A DNA stretch of 64,000 nucleotides from Anaerocolumna cellulosilytica (GTDB taxonomy: Bacteria; Bacillota; Clostridia; Lachnospirales; Lachnospiraceae). Below are positions 1-8,813 of this stretch, piece by piece. Made by a program: the position numbers and the translations under genes. Every line of letters starts with the position of its first letter. Positions within the stretch are counted from its first letter, which is position 1. The notes below the pieces were generated by a model, which saw only the letters and a program-made list of their open reading frames with translations, was not told the DNA's origin and did no database searches. The stretch covers positions 4,025,501 to 4,089,500 of the forward strand of contig NZ_AP023367.1 of the NCBI RefSeq assembly GCF_014218335.1, written 5' to 3'.

Positions 1-986
1 GTATCATATTCTGTATTTAACTTAGGAAAATACAAAATACCTTTTAAATTAAAAGGATAATCCATATTCAGGTGTATCCAGAATAAAGGTTCTTTATAAT
101 CATGGAATACATTGCGATAAAATTCTTTGTACTCTTCTTCTGTACAGTCATTTGGGTGCTTTGTCCAAAGAGGCGTTGTATTATTTATCGGTTCAGGTTT
201 TTTCTTCTCTTTCTTTTTGGGTTCCGCTGTTTCTTCATCCTTATCGGAATCATCACCAGCTTCTGCAACATTACCTTCTTCATCTACAGTAGCGTCAATA
301 ATGTCTTCTGCTTTTTCTTCCTCTTCTTCACTTTCTTCCTCTTCCACCGGTGCATTAGCATTCAGGAAATAAATCTCAACTGGCATAAAGGAACAGTATT
401 TCTGGATGACTTCTTTAGCACGGTATTCATTAGAAAATTCATAGCTGTCTTCATTCAGATACAGAGTAATTTCAGTGCCTCGAAGCTCACGACTGCCTTC
501 ACCCATAGTAAATTCGGTACCGCCTTCAGATTCCCAGTGTACACTTTGTGCACCTTCTTGCCAAGACAATGTATCGATAGTTACTTTATCAGCAACCATG
601 AAAGCAGAATAAAATCCAAGACCAAAATGTCCGATAATCTGTTCTTCGCTGGCTTTGTCCTTATATTTGTTTAAAAAGTCAGTTGCACCGGAAAAAGCAA
701 TCTGGTTAATGTATTCTTTTACTTCATCCGCTGTCATACCAACACCGTTATCAATAAACTTTAATGTCTTTTCTTCCGGGTTCACAATGACTTCAATTTT
801 AAATTTATTGTCTTCTGGTAAAGAAGTTTCTCCCATAAGCTCTAGCTTCTTTAATTTGGTAATTGCATCACTACCGTTAGATACTAATTCTCGAAAGAAA
901 ATATCATGGTCGGAATATAGCCATTTTTTAATAATAGGAAAAATATTTTCGGAATTAATTGATAAACTGCCGTGTTCATTTGTCAT
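1..986 (-). CDS. htpG: HSP90-family chaperone HtpG (N-terminal part; 3' end outside window)
   Basis: ATP-dependent cytosolic chaperone. The 328 visible residues hold the GHKL ATPase domain: ELVSNGSDA near residue 34-42 (Mg-binding Asn), DNGVGM near 79-84 and GHFGLGFYSAF near 119-129. The middle domain begins with PLWTKHP and EEEYKEFYR (about 271-290). Between the two lies an acidic and lysine-rich stretch (about residues 213-266), at the place where eukaryotic Hsp90 has its charged linker; E. coli HtpG is short there. The start is ATG at 986, preceded by AAAGGAG. CIRCE and a sigma-A promoter lie upstream, so HrcA control is expected. The C-terminal dimerisation domain is beyond base 1. The identification is secure. 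Confidence 0.97.
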   Translation of the reverse strand, partial: MTNEHGSLSINSENIFPIIKKWLYSDHDIFFRELVSNGSDAITKLKKLELMGETSLPEDNKFKIEVIVNPEEKTLKFIDNGVGMTADEVKEYINQIAFSGATDFLNKYKDKASEEQIIGHFGLGFYSAFMVADKVTIDTLSWQEGAQSVHWESEGGTEFTMGEGSRELRGTEITLYLNEDSYEFSNEYRAKEVIQKYCSFMPVEIYFLNANAPVEEEESEEEEEKAEDIIDATVDEEGNVAEAGDDSDKDEETAEPKKKEKKKPEPINNTTPLWTKHPNDCTEEEYKEFYRNVFHDYKEPLFWIHLNMDYPFNLKGILYFPKLNTEYD

Positions 987-1018
987 TTTTACGCTCTCCT
1001 TTACAAATCTTCTCTCAT

Positions 1019-1092
1019 ATTTTTATTTCTCATTTTTTGAGAAATTCTTCTCATTCTGAGAAATTTTTCTCAGACGAGCTATTTTTCTCAGA
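1019..1092 (-). promoter_or_regulatory. htpG leader with repeated TGAGAA motif and hairpin
   Basis: Between the htpG promoter and its start codon the minus strand carries four TGAGAA copies (plus-strand coordinates 1027-1032, 1048-1053, 1067-1072, 1085-1090), spaced 18 to 21 bases apart. One forms a perfect 18-base palindrome at 1056-1073 (CTGAGAAA facing TTTCTCAG). The transcript would have an unusually long, repetitive, hairpin-forming leader. Its function is unknown. It might be a second operator, an RNA thermosensor or an mRNA stability element. Confidence 0.5.
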
Positions 1093-1116
1093 ATTAGAAT
1101 TTTTCTTATGAGAATA

Positions 1117-1145
1117 ATATTAATACGCTTGTTTAAATTTGTCAA
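1117..1145 (-). promoter_or_regulatory. Sigma-A promoter of htpG
   Basis: On the minus strand TTGACA (1140-1145) and TAATAT (1117-1122) are separated by exactly 17 bases, a near-consensus housekeeping promoter. It lies seven bases downstream of the CIRCE palindrome and reads towards htpG, leaving a leader of roughly 120 bases. Confidence 0.85.
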
Positions 1146-1152
1146 GAAGAAA

Positions 1153-1179
1153 TTAGCACTCATTTCACGTGAGTGCTAA
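1153..1179. promoter_or_regulatory. CIRCE operator (HrcA binding site)
   Basis: TTAGCACTC, nine bases, then GAGTGCTAA: an exact match to the CIRCE inverted repeat recognised by the heat-shock repressor HrcA. It sits just upstream of the -35 box of the htpG promoter. In many Firmicutes htpG is not in the HrcA regulon, so the placement is informative here. Confidence 0.95.
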
Positions 1180-1190
1180 CAAAATGAATT

Positions 1191-1688
1191 TTACATTTCT
1201 TCCACAGGAATTTCATGGTATTTCAAAAATAGTTTTAAATCAGAATCCCAAACATATTCTAAGGATTTATCTAGTGTAAAGGTCTTTAAAGAAGTGCCAG
1301 TAGTCAAAATTAAGACATTCTTTTCATAGCGAATATTTAGAAAGAGTCCATTAATTTCCTCTGGCGTAAATGCCAATCCTGATTTTTTCAAAACATTTTC
1401 TGTATAGGCAGGAGATAAAAGCATTACTAATTTTATAACTTTGGGCAGTTTGTTTCCTTTAACCAGGGAATATATAAAAGGTTTTATTTCACTCCAAAGG
1501 CTGTATTTTCTATCTCCTAAGACCTCCAGTTCATCATTATTATAATAATCACGGTTTAGTTTACCATCAATGTGTACTTGATGAAAAGTATATATTTCTG
1601 CTTCGGAAACCAGAAAATTATCAAAGATATTTTGGATAAGAAGGTTAGACATAAAGGCTTTTACGTCAATAATTTTTAATGAAACCAT
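1191..1688 (-). CDS. DUF5721-like protein of unknown function
   Basis: A 165-residue soluble protein with no signal peptide or membrane segment. The opening (MVSLKIIDVKAFMSNLL) and the pattern of alternating strands resemble a small family found almost only in Lachnospiraceae (DUF5721 from memory). No catalytic motif is visible. It ends just before CIRCE, reads in the same direction as htpG, and stands alone. An acidic C-terminus (IPVEEM) closes the protein. The function is not known. Confidence 0.7.
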   Translation of the reverse strand: MVSLKIIDVKAFMSNLLIQNIFDNFLVSEAEIYTFHQVHIDGKLNRDYYNNDELEVLGDRKYSLWSEIKPFIYSLVKGNKLPKVIKLVMLLSPAYTENVLKKSGLAFTPEEINGLFLNIRYEKNVLILTTGTSLKTFTLDKSLEYVWDSDLKLFLKYHEIPVEEM

Positions 1689-1768
1689 GCATATTTCCTC
1701 CTGTAATGCAAATACTATGAACCCATATAATTATTCATGGCAGGACTTTAAGCAAGGAGGATTAAATT

Positions 1769-1963
1769 ATGTACTTTGACCATTCCAAAAGAAGCTATTA
1801 TCGTTTTCCCAGTAAAAATCGTGTAACTGACTTTGACTCTCAAACCCCCTACTATTTCCCAGATAAGTACTCCTTTCGAGGAGACGATTTAATGGGAAGC
1901 CTGAGGGATGCAAATTACAATAATTACGAAGATGTTCAGGATAATCAAGGTGCATCCTTTTAG
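1769..1963 (+). CDS. Small tyrosine- and asparagine-rich protein
   Basis: A 64-residue ORF preceded by a strong ribosome binding site (AAGGAGG, eight bases before ATG). The product is hydrophilic and rich in Tyr, Asp, Asn, Arg and Ser, with no cysteine and no membrane segment. It is divergent from the DUF5721 gene. An ORF on the opposite strand has no ribosome binding site, so I prefer this one. I do not recognise the family. Confidence 0.55.
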   Translation: MYFDHSKRSYYRFPSKNRVTDFDSQTPYYFPDKYSFRGDDLMGSLRDANYNNYEDVQDNQGASF

Positions 1964-2020
1964 TGTATAATCAAAATACACATAACCTAAGCTTATAAGC
2001 CTATTATTTTAAACATTTGA

Positions 2021-2126
2021 GAGCATGTTTGAAAAATACTTGTGCTGTACCAACTACTTAACTTTATAACATCAATACCCTTAATGAAGAGTAGGCAAAC
2101 AGTGCAATGATTTTTTAAACAGGCTC
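2021..2126. repeat. Imperfect inverted-repeat element
   Basis: GAGCATGTTTGAAAAA (2021-2036) faces TTTTTTAAACAGGCTC (2111-2126) across about 75 bases. The arms match in 13 or more of 16 positions. It fills the intergenic space between the small plus-strand gene and the traX-like gene. It could be a small non-autonomous element or a weak terminator for the minus-strand gene. Confidence 0.35.
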
Positions 2127-2171
2127 TAAGGGACTGTTACTCTTTATGCTGTTATTATTAAAACAATTTCC

Positions 2172-2858
2172 TTAAACTATTACTACACGAATGAAATATA
2201 ATATCAAAAGGTGTATCGGATAAAAAGCATAAAATACATATTTATTAATCTTAGGCCCTCTCTCTCCATTATAAAACCAGATGAAAATCATCGCCAAAAT
2301 TGCATACGATTGTAAATCTCCTATTAATATTACATTCATAAAAATCATTATAAGAGCCTGTAATACTTTACTTCTTCTAAAAATATACAAACCTACAATC
2401 AAAAGAACACCTGCAAAATTATAATCTACCGCCAGTAAAAGAGCCGCTATGCAGCCTACTGCAACGACCACTACTTCACTTAGGCTGCATAAGAACATTC
2501 TGTTTTTCATTTTATTGTCTATTAAATGAATAAGATAGATAACCAGCAGTCCTATAAATAAGGTAAAATAGATATTTTGGTGATAAAAGTTAGGAAATTG
2601 ATTGTAAAAAGCAAGATCAAAGGGAATCTCAGACAGTAATGCAAAAACACCTAATCGCAATAAATATTTTCTTACATTATGGGTATGAAGAAATCCTTCT
2701 ACCAGTAAAAAACAAAATATAGGAAAGGATACTCTTCCGATGGTTCTGCATATTATAAATTCACTACTTCCATACTCTAAAAATATTGCTGCGCTGTGAT
2801 CTAATAACATAGTAAGCATAGCAATTAATTTCAGTACAAATCCGTTCACCTTTAACAC
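2172..2858 (-). CDS. TraX family membrane protein
   Basis: A 228-residue polytopic membrane protein. The N-terminal segment (KLIAMLTMLLDHSAAIF), then RTIGRVSFPIFCFLLVEG and SEIPFDLAF are hallmarks of the TraX family (PF05857). The family is named after the F-plasmid pilin N-acetylase, but chromosomal Firmicutes members are thought to be integral membrane acyltransferase-like proteins of unknown substrate. The start is GTG at 2858 with AAAGG seven bases upstream. It follows the GH13 gene in the same direction with a gap of 76 bases, so the two may share a transcript. Confidence 0.85.
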   Translation of the reverse strand: MLKVNGFVLKLIAMLTMLLDHSAAIFLEYGSSEFIICRTIGRVSFPIFCFLLVEGFLHTHNVRKYLLRLGVFALLSEIPFDLAFYNQFPNFYHQNIYFTLFIGLLVIYLIHLIDNKMKNRMFLCSLSEVVVVAVGCIAALLLAVDYNFAGVLLIVGLYIFRRSKVLQALIMIFMNVILIGDLQSYAILAMIFIWFYNGERGPKINKYVFYAFYPIHLLILYFIRVVIV

Positions 2859-2934
2859 CTGTTTAACCTTTCGTCCATAAATTTTGTCTGTCCTAATTCT
2901 TTTATTTCTTTTTTTAAAATAAATTCCAATTCTT

Positions 2935-4785
2935 CTACTTACTTATAAAAATTATAACAGTTCTTGACGGCACCTGATATATCCCTTGGTTTTCAAGAAG
3001 CATTGTTAAGGTTTGTTCTTCCTCCGTATTCCAATATATATACCACTTGGTACCAGGCGCAGAAGGCGGCAGTTTAAAACTTTGCACTTCCCAGTGGAAA
3101 TTTATAGCAATATAAAAACAGTTGTCCTTATCCTGACGGTTTCGCATTACATAATGGCCTGCAAGATGAATACCTAGAACTCTGCTATAGAATGAATAAT
3201 CAGGAACCCAAGGCACCACACCATGAAAGGAGACATCTGAAAAACCACAGGACATATAATCTATGCAGCGAGGCTGCTGCTCCATGCGAAATACTGGATG
3301 TTCTTTACGTATTTGTATCAACTTTTGAACCGTATGGAATATATCTTCTGTATTTTTTAATATATCCCAATCCAACCAGGATAAATCGTTGTCCTGACAA
3401 TAGGCATTATTGTTACCTTGTTGTGAATTGCCGAATTCATCTCCCGCTAATATTAAGGGAGTTCCCTGACTAAGAAAAAGCAGCGTTAGTGCGTTTCGAA
3501 TCTGCTTTCTTCTTAGCGCCACTATTTTTTTATTTTTAGTAACGCCTTCTTTTCCGCAGTTCCAACTGTAATTATATTCCATTCCATCCAGATTCTTTTC
3601 CCCATTTGCCTCATTATGTCTGATATCATAAGATACTAAATCCATCAGTGTAAAACCGTCATGATTGGTAATATAATTTACAACGCCCCATTGTTCGGGA
3701 TTTTTCAAGAACCGCTTGCTGAATTCTTCTACCTGTCCCTCTTCACTTCGTAGAAAACGTTTTACAGTTACCGAAAAACCCTGATTGTATTCTGAAAGAT
3801 TTTTAAAAACCGGCAGCTTATACGCTTCATATGAATACCTGCCCTCCCAGGATTCGGTCATAAGCTTTATATTTCCCAAAAGAGGATCTGCTGCCGCTAA
3901 GGCCACGGACTGCCCATCCCCAACTAACCGAAATCCATCTATATGATACTGACGAACCCAGTGTCTTAAACATTCCTGAATCAGTACCGAATTGGTGCCC
4001 GGTGCGAAGTTCATTTCCATGAAAACCTCCATACCGTTATTATGAATGGCTTGTACCATATCTTTAAACTCTTTCATTACCTGATGCGGTCTAAAAGCAT
4101 AAGAAGCTTTGGGGGCAAAATATAAATTATCTTCACTATATCCCCAATAATTAAGTTTTTCCTTACCACCAATTCCCCTGGCTGTAAGAGTCTCATTATA
4201 TTCATATGCAGGCATTAGAAGTATACTGTTTATCCCTAGTTCTTTTAGATAAGGTATTTTCTCCGATATACCAAGAAAGGTACCCTTATGCTTTACTTCG
4301 GAGGAAGGGTGTATCGTAAAACCTCTTACATGAAGCTTATATATAATTAACTGAGTATAAGAGATACTGCATCTTCCCTCTTCTTTCCAGGGGTAATCTT
4401 CCTCTGGAAAACCAGAAAGCAATTTCGTATCTCTGCTATTCAATCCATATTGGTCTCTGCCATAAAGAAGAAAAGTATAAGGGTCTGTTATTGCTTTTTC
4501 TCCTGCTTGATATTCAAATGCCAAGTCCGAAAAGTCTGAAACATTGGTAATACTGCACTTTTGACGATTCCATTCTAACCGAACAGCAAATACATGACCG
4601 GTTTTGTATTCTTTATCCAAGTATATGGTATCCAGACATTCTCCAGTAGATAGACGGTACAAATTTAGACAGCAGGCAGCAAATTCCGGCAGGCTAAGCG
4701 AGAAATTAACACTATTTTTACAAAAAGAAACCCCAAAAGGGTAGGGTTCTCCTTTTTTTATCCTTAGACCTATTTTTGATTTCAT
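2935..4785 (-). CDS. GH13 debranching-enzyme-like protein lacking the catalytic nucleophile
   Basis: A 616-residue protein with the layout of isoamylase/GlgX-type GH13 enzymes: an N-terminal beta-sandwich (about 1-110), then a (beta/alpha)8 barrel with LNYWGYSEDNLYF (about 210-225) and ITNHDGFTL around His375-Asp376. The region II motif, normally GFRFD with the nucleophile Asp, reads DGFRLV (residues 283-288), so Val288 occupies the nucleophile position. Region I (normally DVVYNHT) reads MEMNFAPG. The acid Glu311 (MTESWEG) and region IV HD are kept. By family knowledge such a protein should not hydrolyse glucans by the normal mechanism. It may bind or scaffold glycogen. The reading frame is intact, so it is not a decaying gene. 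Confidence 0.85.
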   Translation of the reverse strand: MKSKIGLRIKKGEPYPFGVSFCKNSVNFSLSLPEFAACCLNLYRLSTGECLDTIYLDKEYKTGHVFAVRLEWNRQKCSITNVSDFSDLAFEYQAGEKAITDPYTFLLYGRDQYGLNSRDTKLLSGFPEEDYPWKEEGRCSISYTQLIIYKLHVRGFTIHPSSEVKHKGTFLGISEKIPYLKELGINSILLMPAYEYNETLTARGIGGKEKLNYWGYSEDNLYFAPKASYAFRPHQVMKEFKDMVQAIHNNGMEVFMEMNFAPGTNSVLIQECLRHWVRQYHIDGFRLVGDGQSVALAAADPLLGNIKLMTESWEGRYSYEAYKLPVFKNLSEYNQGFSVTVKRFLRSEEGQVEEFSKRFLKNPEQWGVVNYITNHDGFTLMDLVSYDIRHNEANGEKNLDGMEYNYSWNCGKEGVTKNKKIVALRRKQIRNALTLLFLSQGTPLILAGDEFGNSQQGNNNAYCQDNDLSWLDWDILKNTEDIFHTVQKLIQIRKEHPVFRMEQQPRCIDYMSCGFSDVSFHGVVPWVPDYSFYSRVLGIHLAGHYVMRNRQDKDNCFYIAINFHWEVQSFKLPPSAPGTKWYIYWNTEEEQTLTMLLENQGIYQVPSRTVIIFISK

Positions 4786-4896
4786 CTGCTGCCCCTTTCC
4801 ATAAATAACTTTATGCTATGTAATTACGGCATTCATTTTAAAAACTTAGTGTTTTTACATATTATACCAGAAGTTATTATAGAAAACAATGACTCT

Positions 4897-5559
4897 CTAC
4901 ATGTGCAGACGCTTTTTCAGCTCCTCCCAGATATTTTCCCACTCAAAGAGCAGTACTGCTGCCAGAGATAAAATACTGCAAGATACCGAGATAACAGAAG
5001 GATATTTTACCTGAAGCAGATTACACAACAAAAAGATTACCGGAAGGATACCAAAGATACCATCTAATAAAATATAGATAATAAAATCTCGTACTCCCAA
5101 ATGCAGTACCTTGGCTGATATATACATTACAATCATAGCTACTACACAAGCAATGGGGAAAACATAATCCAGAGACCAGCCAATCCATCCGGTTCTCCAA
5201 TCCCAAATCACTGCAAGTATGGATATGACTGCAACCTGCCAGATAATACTTTTCGGTACATTATGACGTTTGCGAATAACCATGGCAAGACTAATCCATA
5301 CACAAAGAATTCCTGCAATAATAAACATAGGCCAGTTAACCTGTACAGGGAACAGAGCATTCACTGCAAAACTGAGTACTATAATACATATGGATAAAAA
5401 CACCATTACCCTTAAAATCAGGTTATATTGATAGGAAGTTGGTATAGCCGGAACTATCTCCTCTTCTTCCCTGCCCTCACCAGTCAGAACATTCTGACAC
5501 AGGGGGCAATATTTCCGATTCCCTCGGATATGCACTTTACAATGTTCACAAAATTGCAT
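4897..5559 (-). CDS. DUF6320-type zinc-ribbon membrane protein
   Basis: A 220-residue protein beginning with a zinc ribbon (CEHCKVHIRGNRKYCPLC; four Cys within residues 4-21), followed by an acidic spacer and about six hydrophobic segments. The layout matches DUF6320 proteins of Lachnospiraceae (family name from memory). The start is ATG at 5559 after GGGAGGAG. It lies 14 bases downstream of the acyltransferase gene and is almost certainly cotranscribed with it, which suggests the two act together, perhaps in making or moving an acylated envelope molecule. Confidence 0.75.
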   Translation of the reverse strand: MQFCEHCKVHIRGNRKYCPLCQNVLTGEGREEEEIVPAIPTSYQYNLILRVMVFLSICIIVLSFAVNALFPVQVNWPMFIIAGILCVWISLAMVIRKRHNVPKSIIWQVAVISILAVIWDWRTGWIGWSLDYVFPIACVVAMIVMYISAKVLHLGVRDFIIYILLDGIFGILPVIFLLCNLLQVKYPSVISVSCSILSLAAVLLFEWENIWEELKKRLHM

Positions 5560-5573
5560 AACCTACTCCTCCC

Positions 5574-6833
5574 TTAATAATTTGCAGAAACTGTTACCTC
5601 TATTCCTTTTAAAGCCAGTGTCTGGAAAAAGGTCTTTTGTATATCTGCTTCGGCATAGGGTGATGTAAAACTGACTACTAGTCTGTCCCCATAGGAACAC
5701 ATGCATACCTGAGGACGTATGGCACTGGTAAAAACATCAAATTCTTTGATAAAAGGTGCATACTCGGCAGGCATGGTAACCTTACCGATGTTAGATAATG
5801 CAGCTGTTATCCCACGATTGTTAATATAGTTGGCAAGCCGCAAGGTTAAGTCCTTAAAAACAAGTGGAACTGCCCTTGTAAATGCATTGTGTTCAAGGGC
5901 TGCCAGCCGTTCTATGTGATTTTTTAACTTATCGGGTGATAATTCCCGGGTGAAGCTTTTTTGGACTTCTAAAACTAATGCTTCAAAATCGGTGCTATTT
6001 TTCCCAAAATCATAGGAAATATGGATAGTACTAAAGAAGTTTCGTGCAGATTCCGACTCAAAGTAGTTCCGTAAATTAACTGGTACCGACAGAACCACCG
6101 GTAATTTACGCCCTTGTTCTGTCATGTTCTTATATATAGAATACATGAAAAGTGCAGTTAAATACACCGTTAAAGTCGTATTATATTCATGTGCCGCAGC
6201 AAGCACTGCTTTTACAGACATGGAACCCTCGATTAGCTGCATACGATTCTCTTCTTTTCTGGTACCTCTGATATGGTAAGCTCTTGGACCAAGGTTTCCT
6301 TTGGATATTTTCATACCGGTATAGTGTTTTTGAAAGCTGTCATCCATCTTCTGACGGACGGACGCTTCATATTCCGCCTTTGGTATATTCCCTTTAAGCT
6401 CCTCCTTATATTTACGAATAAAATATTGATGTAATAAGGTTTTTAAAAACCACAAAGCACCGGTTCCATCAGATAAGGCATGATAAATCTCAAGACTCAC
6501 CCTATTTTTATAGTAAAAAACCCGGAATAAAAGAGTTCTCCTGCTTTCCTGATAAAGCCTTGCGCACACGGGTTTACCCTCTTCTTCTACTACCGGACGG
6601 ATGGAACTGCTTTCCAAATAATACCAAAACACACCCCTTCTTAGTACAGACTTATACAAAGGGAATATCTCTATGGTTTCATCCAATGCCTCCTGTAATA
6701 AATCCGGTTCTACTTTACTCATAAGTTCACAAGCAAAACGAAATACCTTTGTATCCTTCTCATTGCTGGTAGCAGGAAATATCTTGGCAGCATTATCAAG
6801 TCTTGTCCATTCGACTCTTTTACGACCTTTCAT
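5574..6833 (-). CDS. Condensation/acyltransferase superfamily protein (HxxxDG)
   Basis: A 419-residue cytosolic protein of the CoA-dependent acyltransferase fold (alcohol acetyltransferase, PapA5 and NRPS condensation type). The catalytic HxxxDG motif is His118-Ala-Leu-Ser-Asp122-Gly123. The C-terminal half has the second-lobe pattern with SVPVNLRNYF and ALSNIGKV, matching the DFG-like bridge region. Substrates cannot be told from sequence; such enzymes acylate hydroxyl or amino groups using CoA or carrier-bound acyl donors. The start is ATG at 6833 with AAAGG upstream. It precedes the DUF6320 gene in a two-gene operon. Confidence 0.8.
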   Translation of the reverse strand: MKGRKRVEWTRLDNAAKIFPATSNEKDTKVFRFACELMSKVEPDLLQEALDETIEIFPLYKSVLRRGVFWYYLESSSIRPVVEEEGKPVCARLYQESRRTLLFRVFYYKNRVSLEIYHALSDGTGALWFLKTLLHQYFIRKYKEELKGNIPKAEYEASVRQKMDDSFQKHYTGMKISKGNLGPRAYHIRGTRKEENRMQLIEGSMSVKAVLAAAHEYNTTLTVYLTALFMYSIYKNMTEQGRKLPVVLSVPVNLRNYFESESARNFFSTIHISYDFGKNSTDFEALVLEVQKSFTRELSPDKLKNHIERLAALEHNAFTRAVPLVFKDLTLRLANYINNRGITAALSNIGKVTMPAEYAPFIKEFDVFTSAIRPQVCMCSYGDRLVVSFTSPYAEADIQKTFFQTLALKGIEVTVSANY

Positions 6834-6948
6834 AGTTACACCTTTATAGCAAACCCTTTGGGGGGTTCCTTTCTATCTTGTTATCCGTATATTAATATAT
6901 GATTTATTAATACGATTTGTTTTATACTTCTTAGCATGTAGAATTTAA

Positions 6949-6965
6949 GTCCGAACCAATCGGAC
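6949..6965. promoter_or_regulatory. Short perfect inverted repeat, possible operator
   Basis: GTCCGA, five bases, TCGGAC, in the 198-base gap between the acyltransferase gene and the downstream end of the ABC exporter operon. There is no adjacent U-run, so an operator for the acyltransferase operon is more likely than a terminator. The regulator is unknown. Confidence 0.35.
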
Positions 6966-7031
6966 GGCACACTAGTACTAAGAGACGATAGAAATAATTA
7001 TAACATCCCCAAATAAGCAAGGCAAGACATA

Positions 7032-8813
7032 TTATAACTGATAATTAACTGCTTGTGAGTTAAATAGTTTATAATACATGCTATCTTTGTTCTCCATAAG
7101 CTTTCTATGGCTGTCAAAATCTGAAATAACACCCTTATCAAGCACTAATATTTTATCGCAGAAAACACTACTGGACATACGATGAGAAATATAAAGAGCT
7201 GTCTTTCCCCCTACCAGCTGATTAAATTTTTCATATATTTCCGCCTCAGCCAGAGGATCCAGGGCACTGGTGGGTTCATCTAAGATTATAAGGGATGCTT
7301 TTTTATATAATGCTCTTGCGATGGCAACTTTCTGACCTTCTCCACCTGACATCTCAATACCGTTTTCATCATAGGACTTTCCAAACAAGGAGTCTGCTCC
7401 CTGAGGCAATGTACTGATTTTATCCTGCAAACCTACCTGGTTAAGTATTTCCATAACATGATTTCTGTCATTCTCTCTGGCAACACCTGCTATGTTTTCA
7501 TGAATAGAGAATGCAAATAGTTTATAATCTTGAAACACAGCGGCGACTGTCTTCATATAGCTGGAGAATTCATACTCATATATATCCTGTCCATTAATGT
7601 ATATCTTACCGGAAGTTGGTCGATATAGCCTGCAAAGCAATTTAACGATTGTTGACTTACCGGCACCATTAATACCAACAATAGAAATTTTCTCTCCTTT
7701 CTTTATCTGAAAGGATATTCCTTTTAGTACCAATGCAGTACTGCCTGGGTAGGAAAAAGTAACATTTTCAAAACTTAACGTTTCTATCTCACCCTTAAAA
7801 CTTATTGTTCCTTCCTGCTTTTCTTCATCCGGTAATGCCATAAATTCCATAAAGGGTTCCAGATATCCCAACATCTGAATTACTGTCATTACATTCTTCC
7901 CAAAAGCAGTTGTTGCTGTTGTAAAATTTACTGCTGCCGAAACATACATCGTAAAAGAGCCTATTCCAATTCTAGCACCAAATACATCGGATATAACACG
8001 TAATCCTACATATCCATAGGATAGAGCAGCCTGCAAGTCATTTATAATACCATATAAAGACAAAAATAATCCCTGCTTTTTATGGTAGGCTGTAAACCAG
8101 TTGTTAATTTCATTATTGTATTCACCGACTCGGTCTGTCAACATATCTCCCATATGAAATAGCCGAATATCTTTTTGAAGTTTATCATTATAAGCCAAGC
8201 CTACATAATAGCCATATTTACGGTTTATAGGAATAATATCTTGAAAAAACTGCATCTGGTACTTCGCAAAAAATCGCTGAAACAAAAGAGTAATACCAAT
8301 GGTGGCACCTAGCAAGATAATAAAAACCGGACTTAGTGTAAACATAACTGCCAGTAAACTAACGATAGTAAACATATTTTTCATGGAATCAGCAACGTTA
8401 TTGATTAGATTTTCCAAGGCGCTTTGATTATTTGCAGCAAACACAGCACGCTCTTTTAAATCCAGATAATACGGATTTTCCAGAAAGGAAAATTCCACAT
8501 TCATAATTTTTGCCGCCATGGCTTCATTCATTTTTTCTTTCATATAAATGTTCTTAATAACCATTAACCGTTTCATCGTCAAGGTAAAGAAAGCAAAAAA
8601 TACATTAGACAGTACTACACCTGCACCTAGGAATAGCAGCTTTTTTTCATCCCGGTTTCCAATCAGTTCATCAATTAAATGCTTGGGCAGAATAACATTA
8701 ATTAATATCTGCCCTGTACTGGCCAAAGAGTTCAAGCATAACAGTATAAAATACATAGGAGATATACGAAAGCACATTACCATAAATCTTTTTAGGCTAT
8801 TAATCTGATACAT
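7032..8813 (-). CDS. ABC exporter half-transporter (second subunit)
   Basis: A 593-residue fused permease-ATPase. Residues 1-320 hold the exporter-type membrane domain, and residues 340-593 the nucleotide-binding domain with Walker A GINGAGKST, signature MSGGEGQK, Walker B LIILDEP and H-loop ISHR. Catalytic residues are all present. It overlaps the preceding ABC gene by 14 bases and its ribosome binding site (AAGGAG) lies inside that gene, so coupled translation is likely. The two probably form a heterodimeric exporter. The substrate is unknown; peptide, lipid or drug are all possible. Confidence 0.9.
   Translation of the reverse strand: MYQINSLKRFMVMCFRISPMYFILLCLNSLASTGQILINVILPKHLIDELIGNRDEKKLLFLGAGVVLSNVFFAFFTLTMKRLMVIKNIYMKEKMNEAMAAKIMNVEFSFLENPYYLDLKERAVFAANNQSALENLINNVADSMKNMFTIVSLLAVMFTLSPVFIILLGATIGITLLFQRFFAKYQMQFFQDIIPINRKYGYYVGLAYNDKLQKDIRLFHMGDMLTDRVGEYNNEINNWFTAYHKKQGLFLSLYGIINDLQAALSYGYVGLRVISDVFGARIGIGSFTMYVSAAVNFTTATTAFGKNVMTVIQMLGYLEPFMEFMALPDEEKQEGTISFKGEIETLSFENVTFSYPGSTALVLKGISFQIKKGEKISIVGINGAGKSTIVKLLCRLYRPTSGKIYINGQDIYEYEFSSYMKTVAAVFQDYKLFAFSIHENIAGVARENDRNHVMEILNQVGLQDKISTLPQGADSLFGKSYDENGIEMSGGEGQKVAIARALYKKASLIILDEPTSALDPLAEAEIYEKFNQLVGGKTALYISHRMSSSVFCDKILVLDKGVISDFDSHRKLMENKDSMYYKLFNSQAVNYQL

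Noticed and set aside
102-1059. Plus-strand ORFs opposite htpG
   Set aside because: Low-complexity Phe/Ser-rich shadows of the htpG reading frame without ribosome binding sites.
1767-1955. Minus-strand ORF opposite the small tyrosine-rich protein
   Set aside because: No ribosome binding site, whereas the plus-strand ORF has AAGGAGG.
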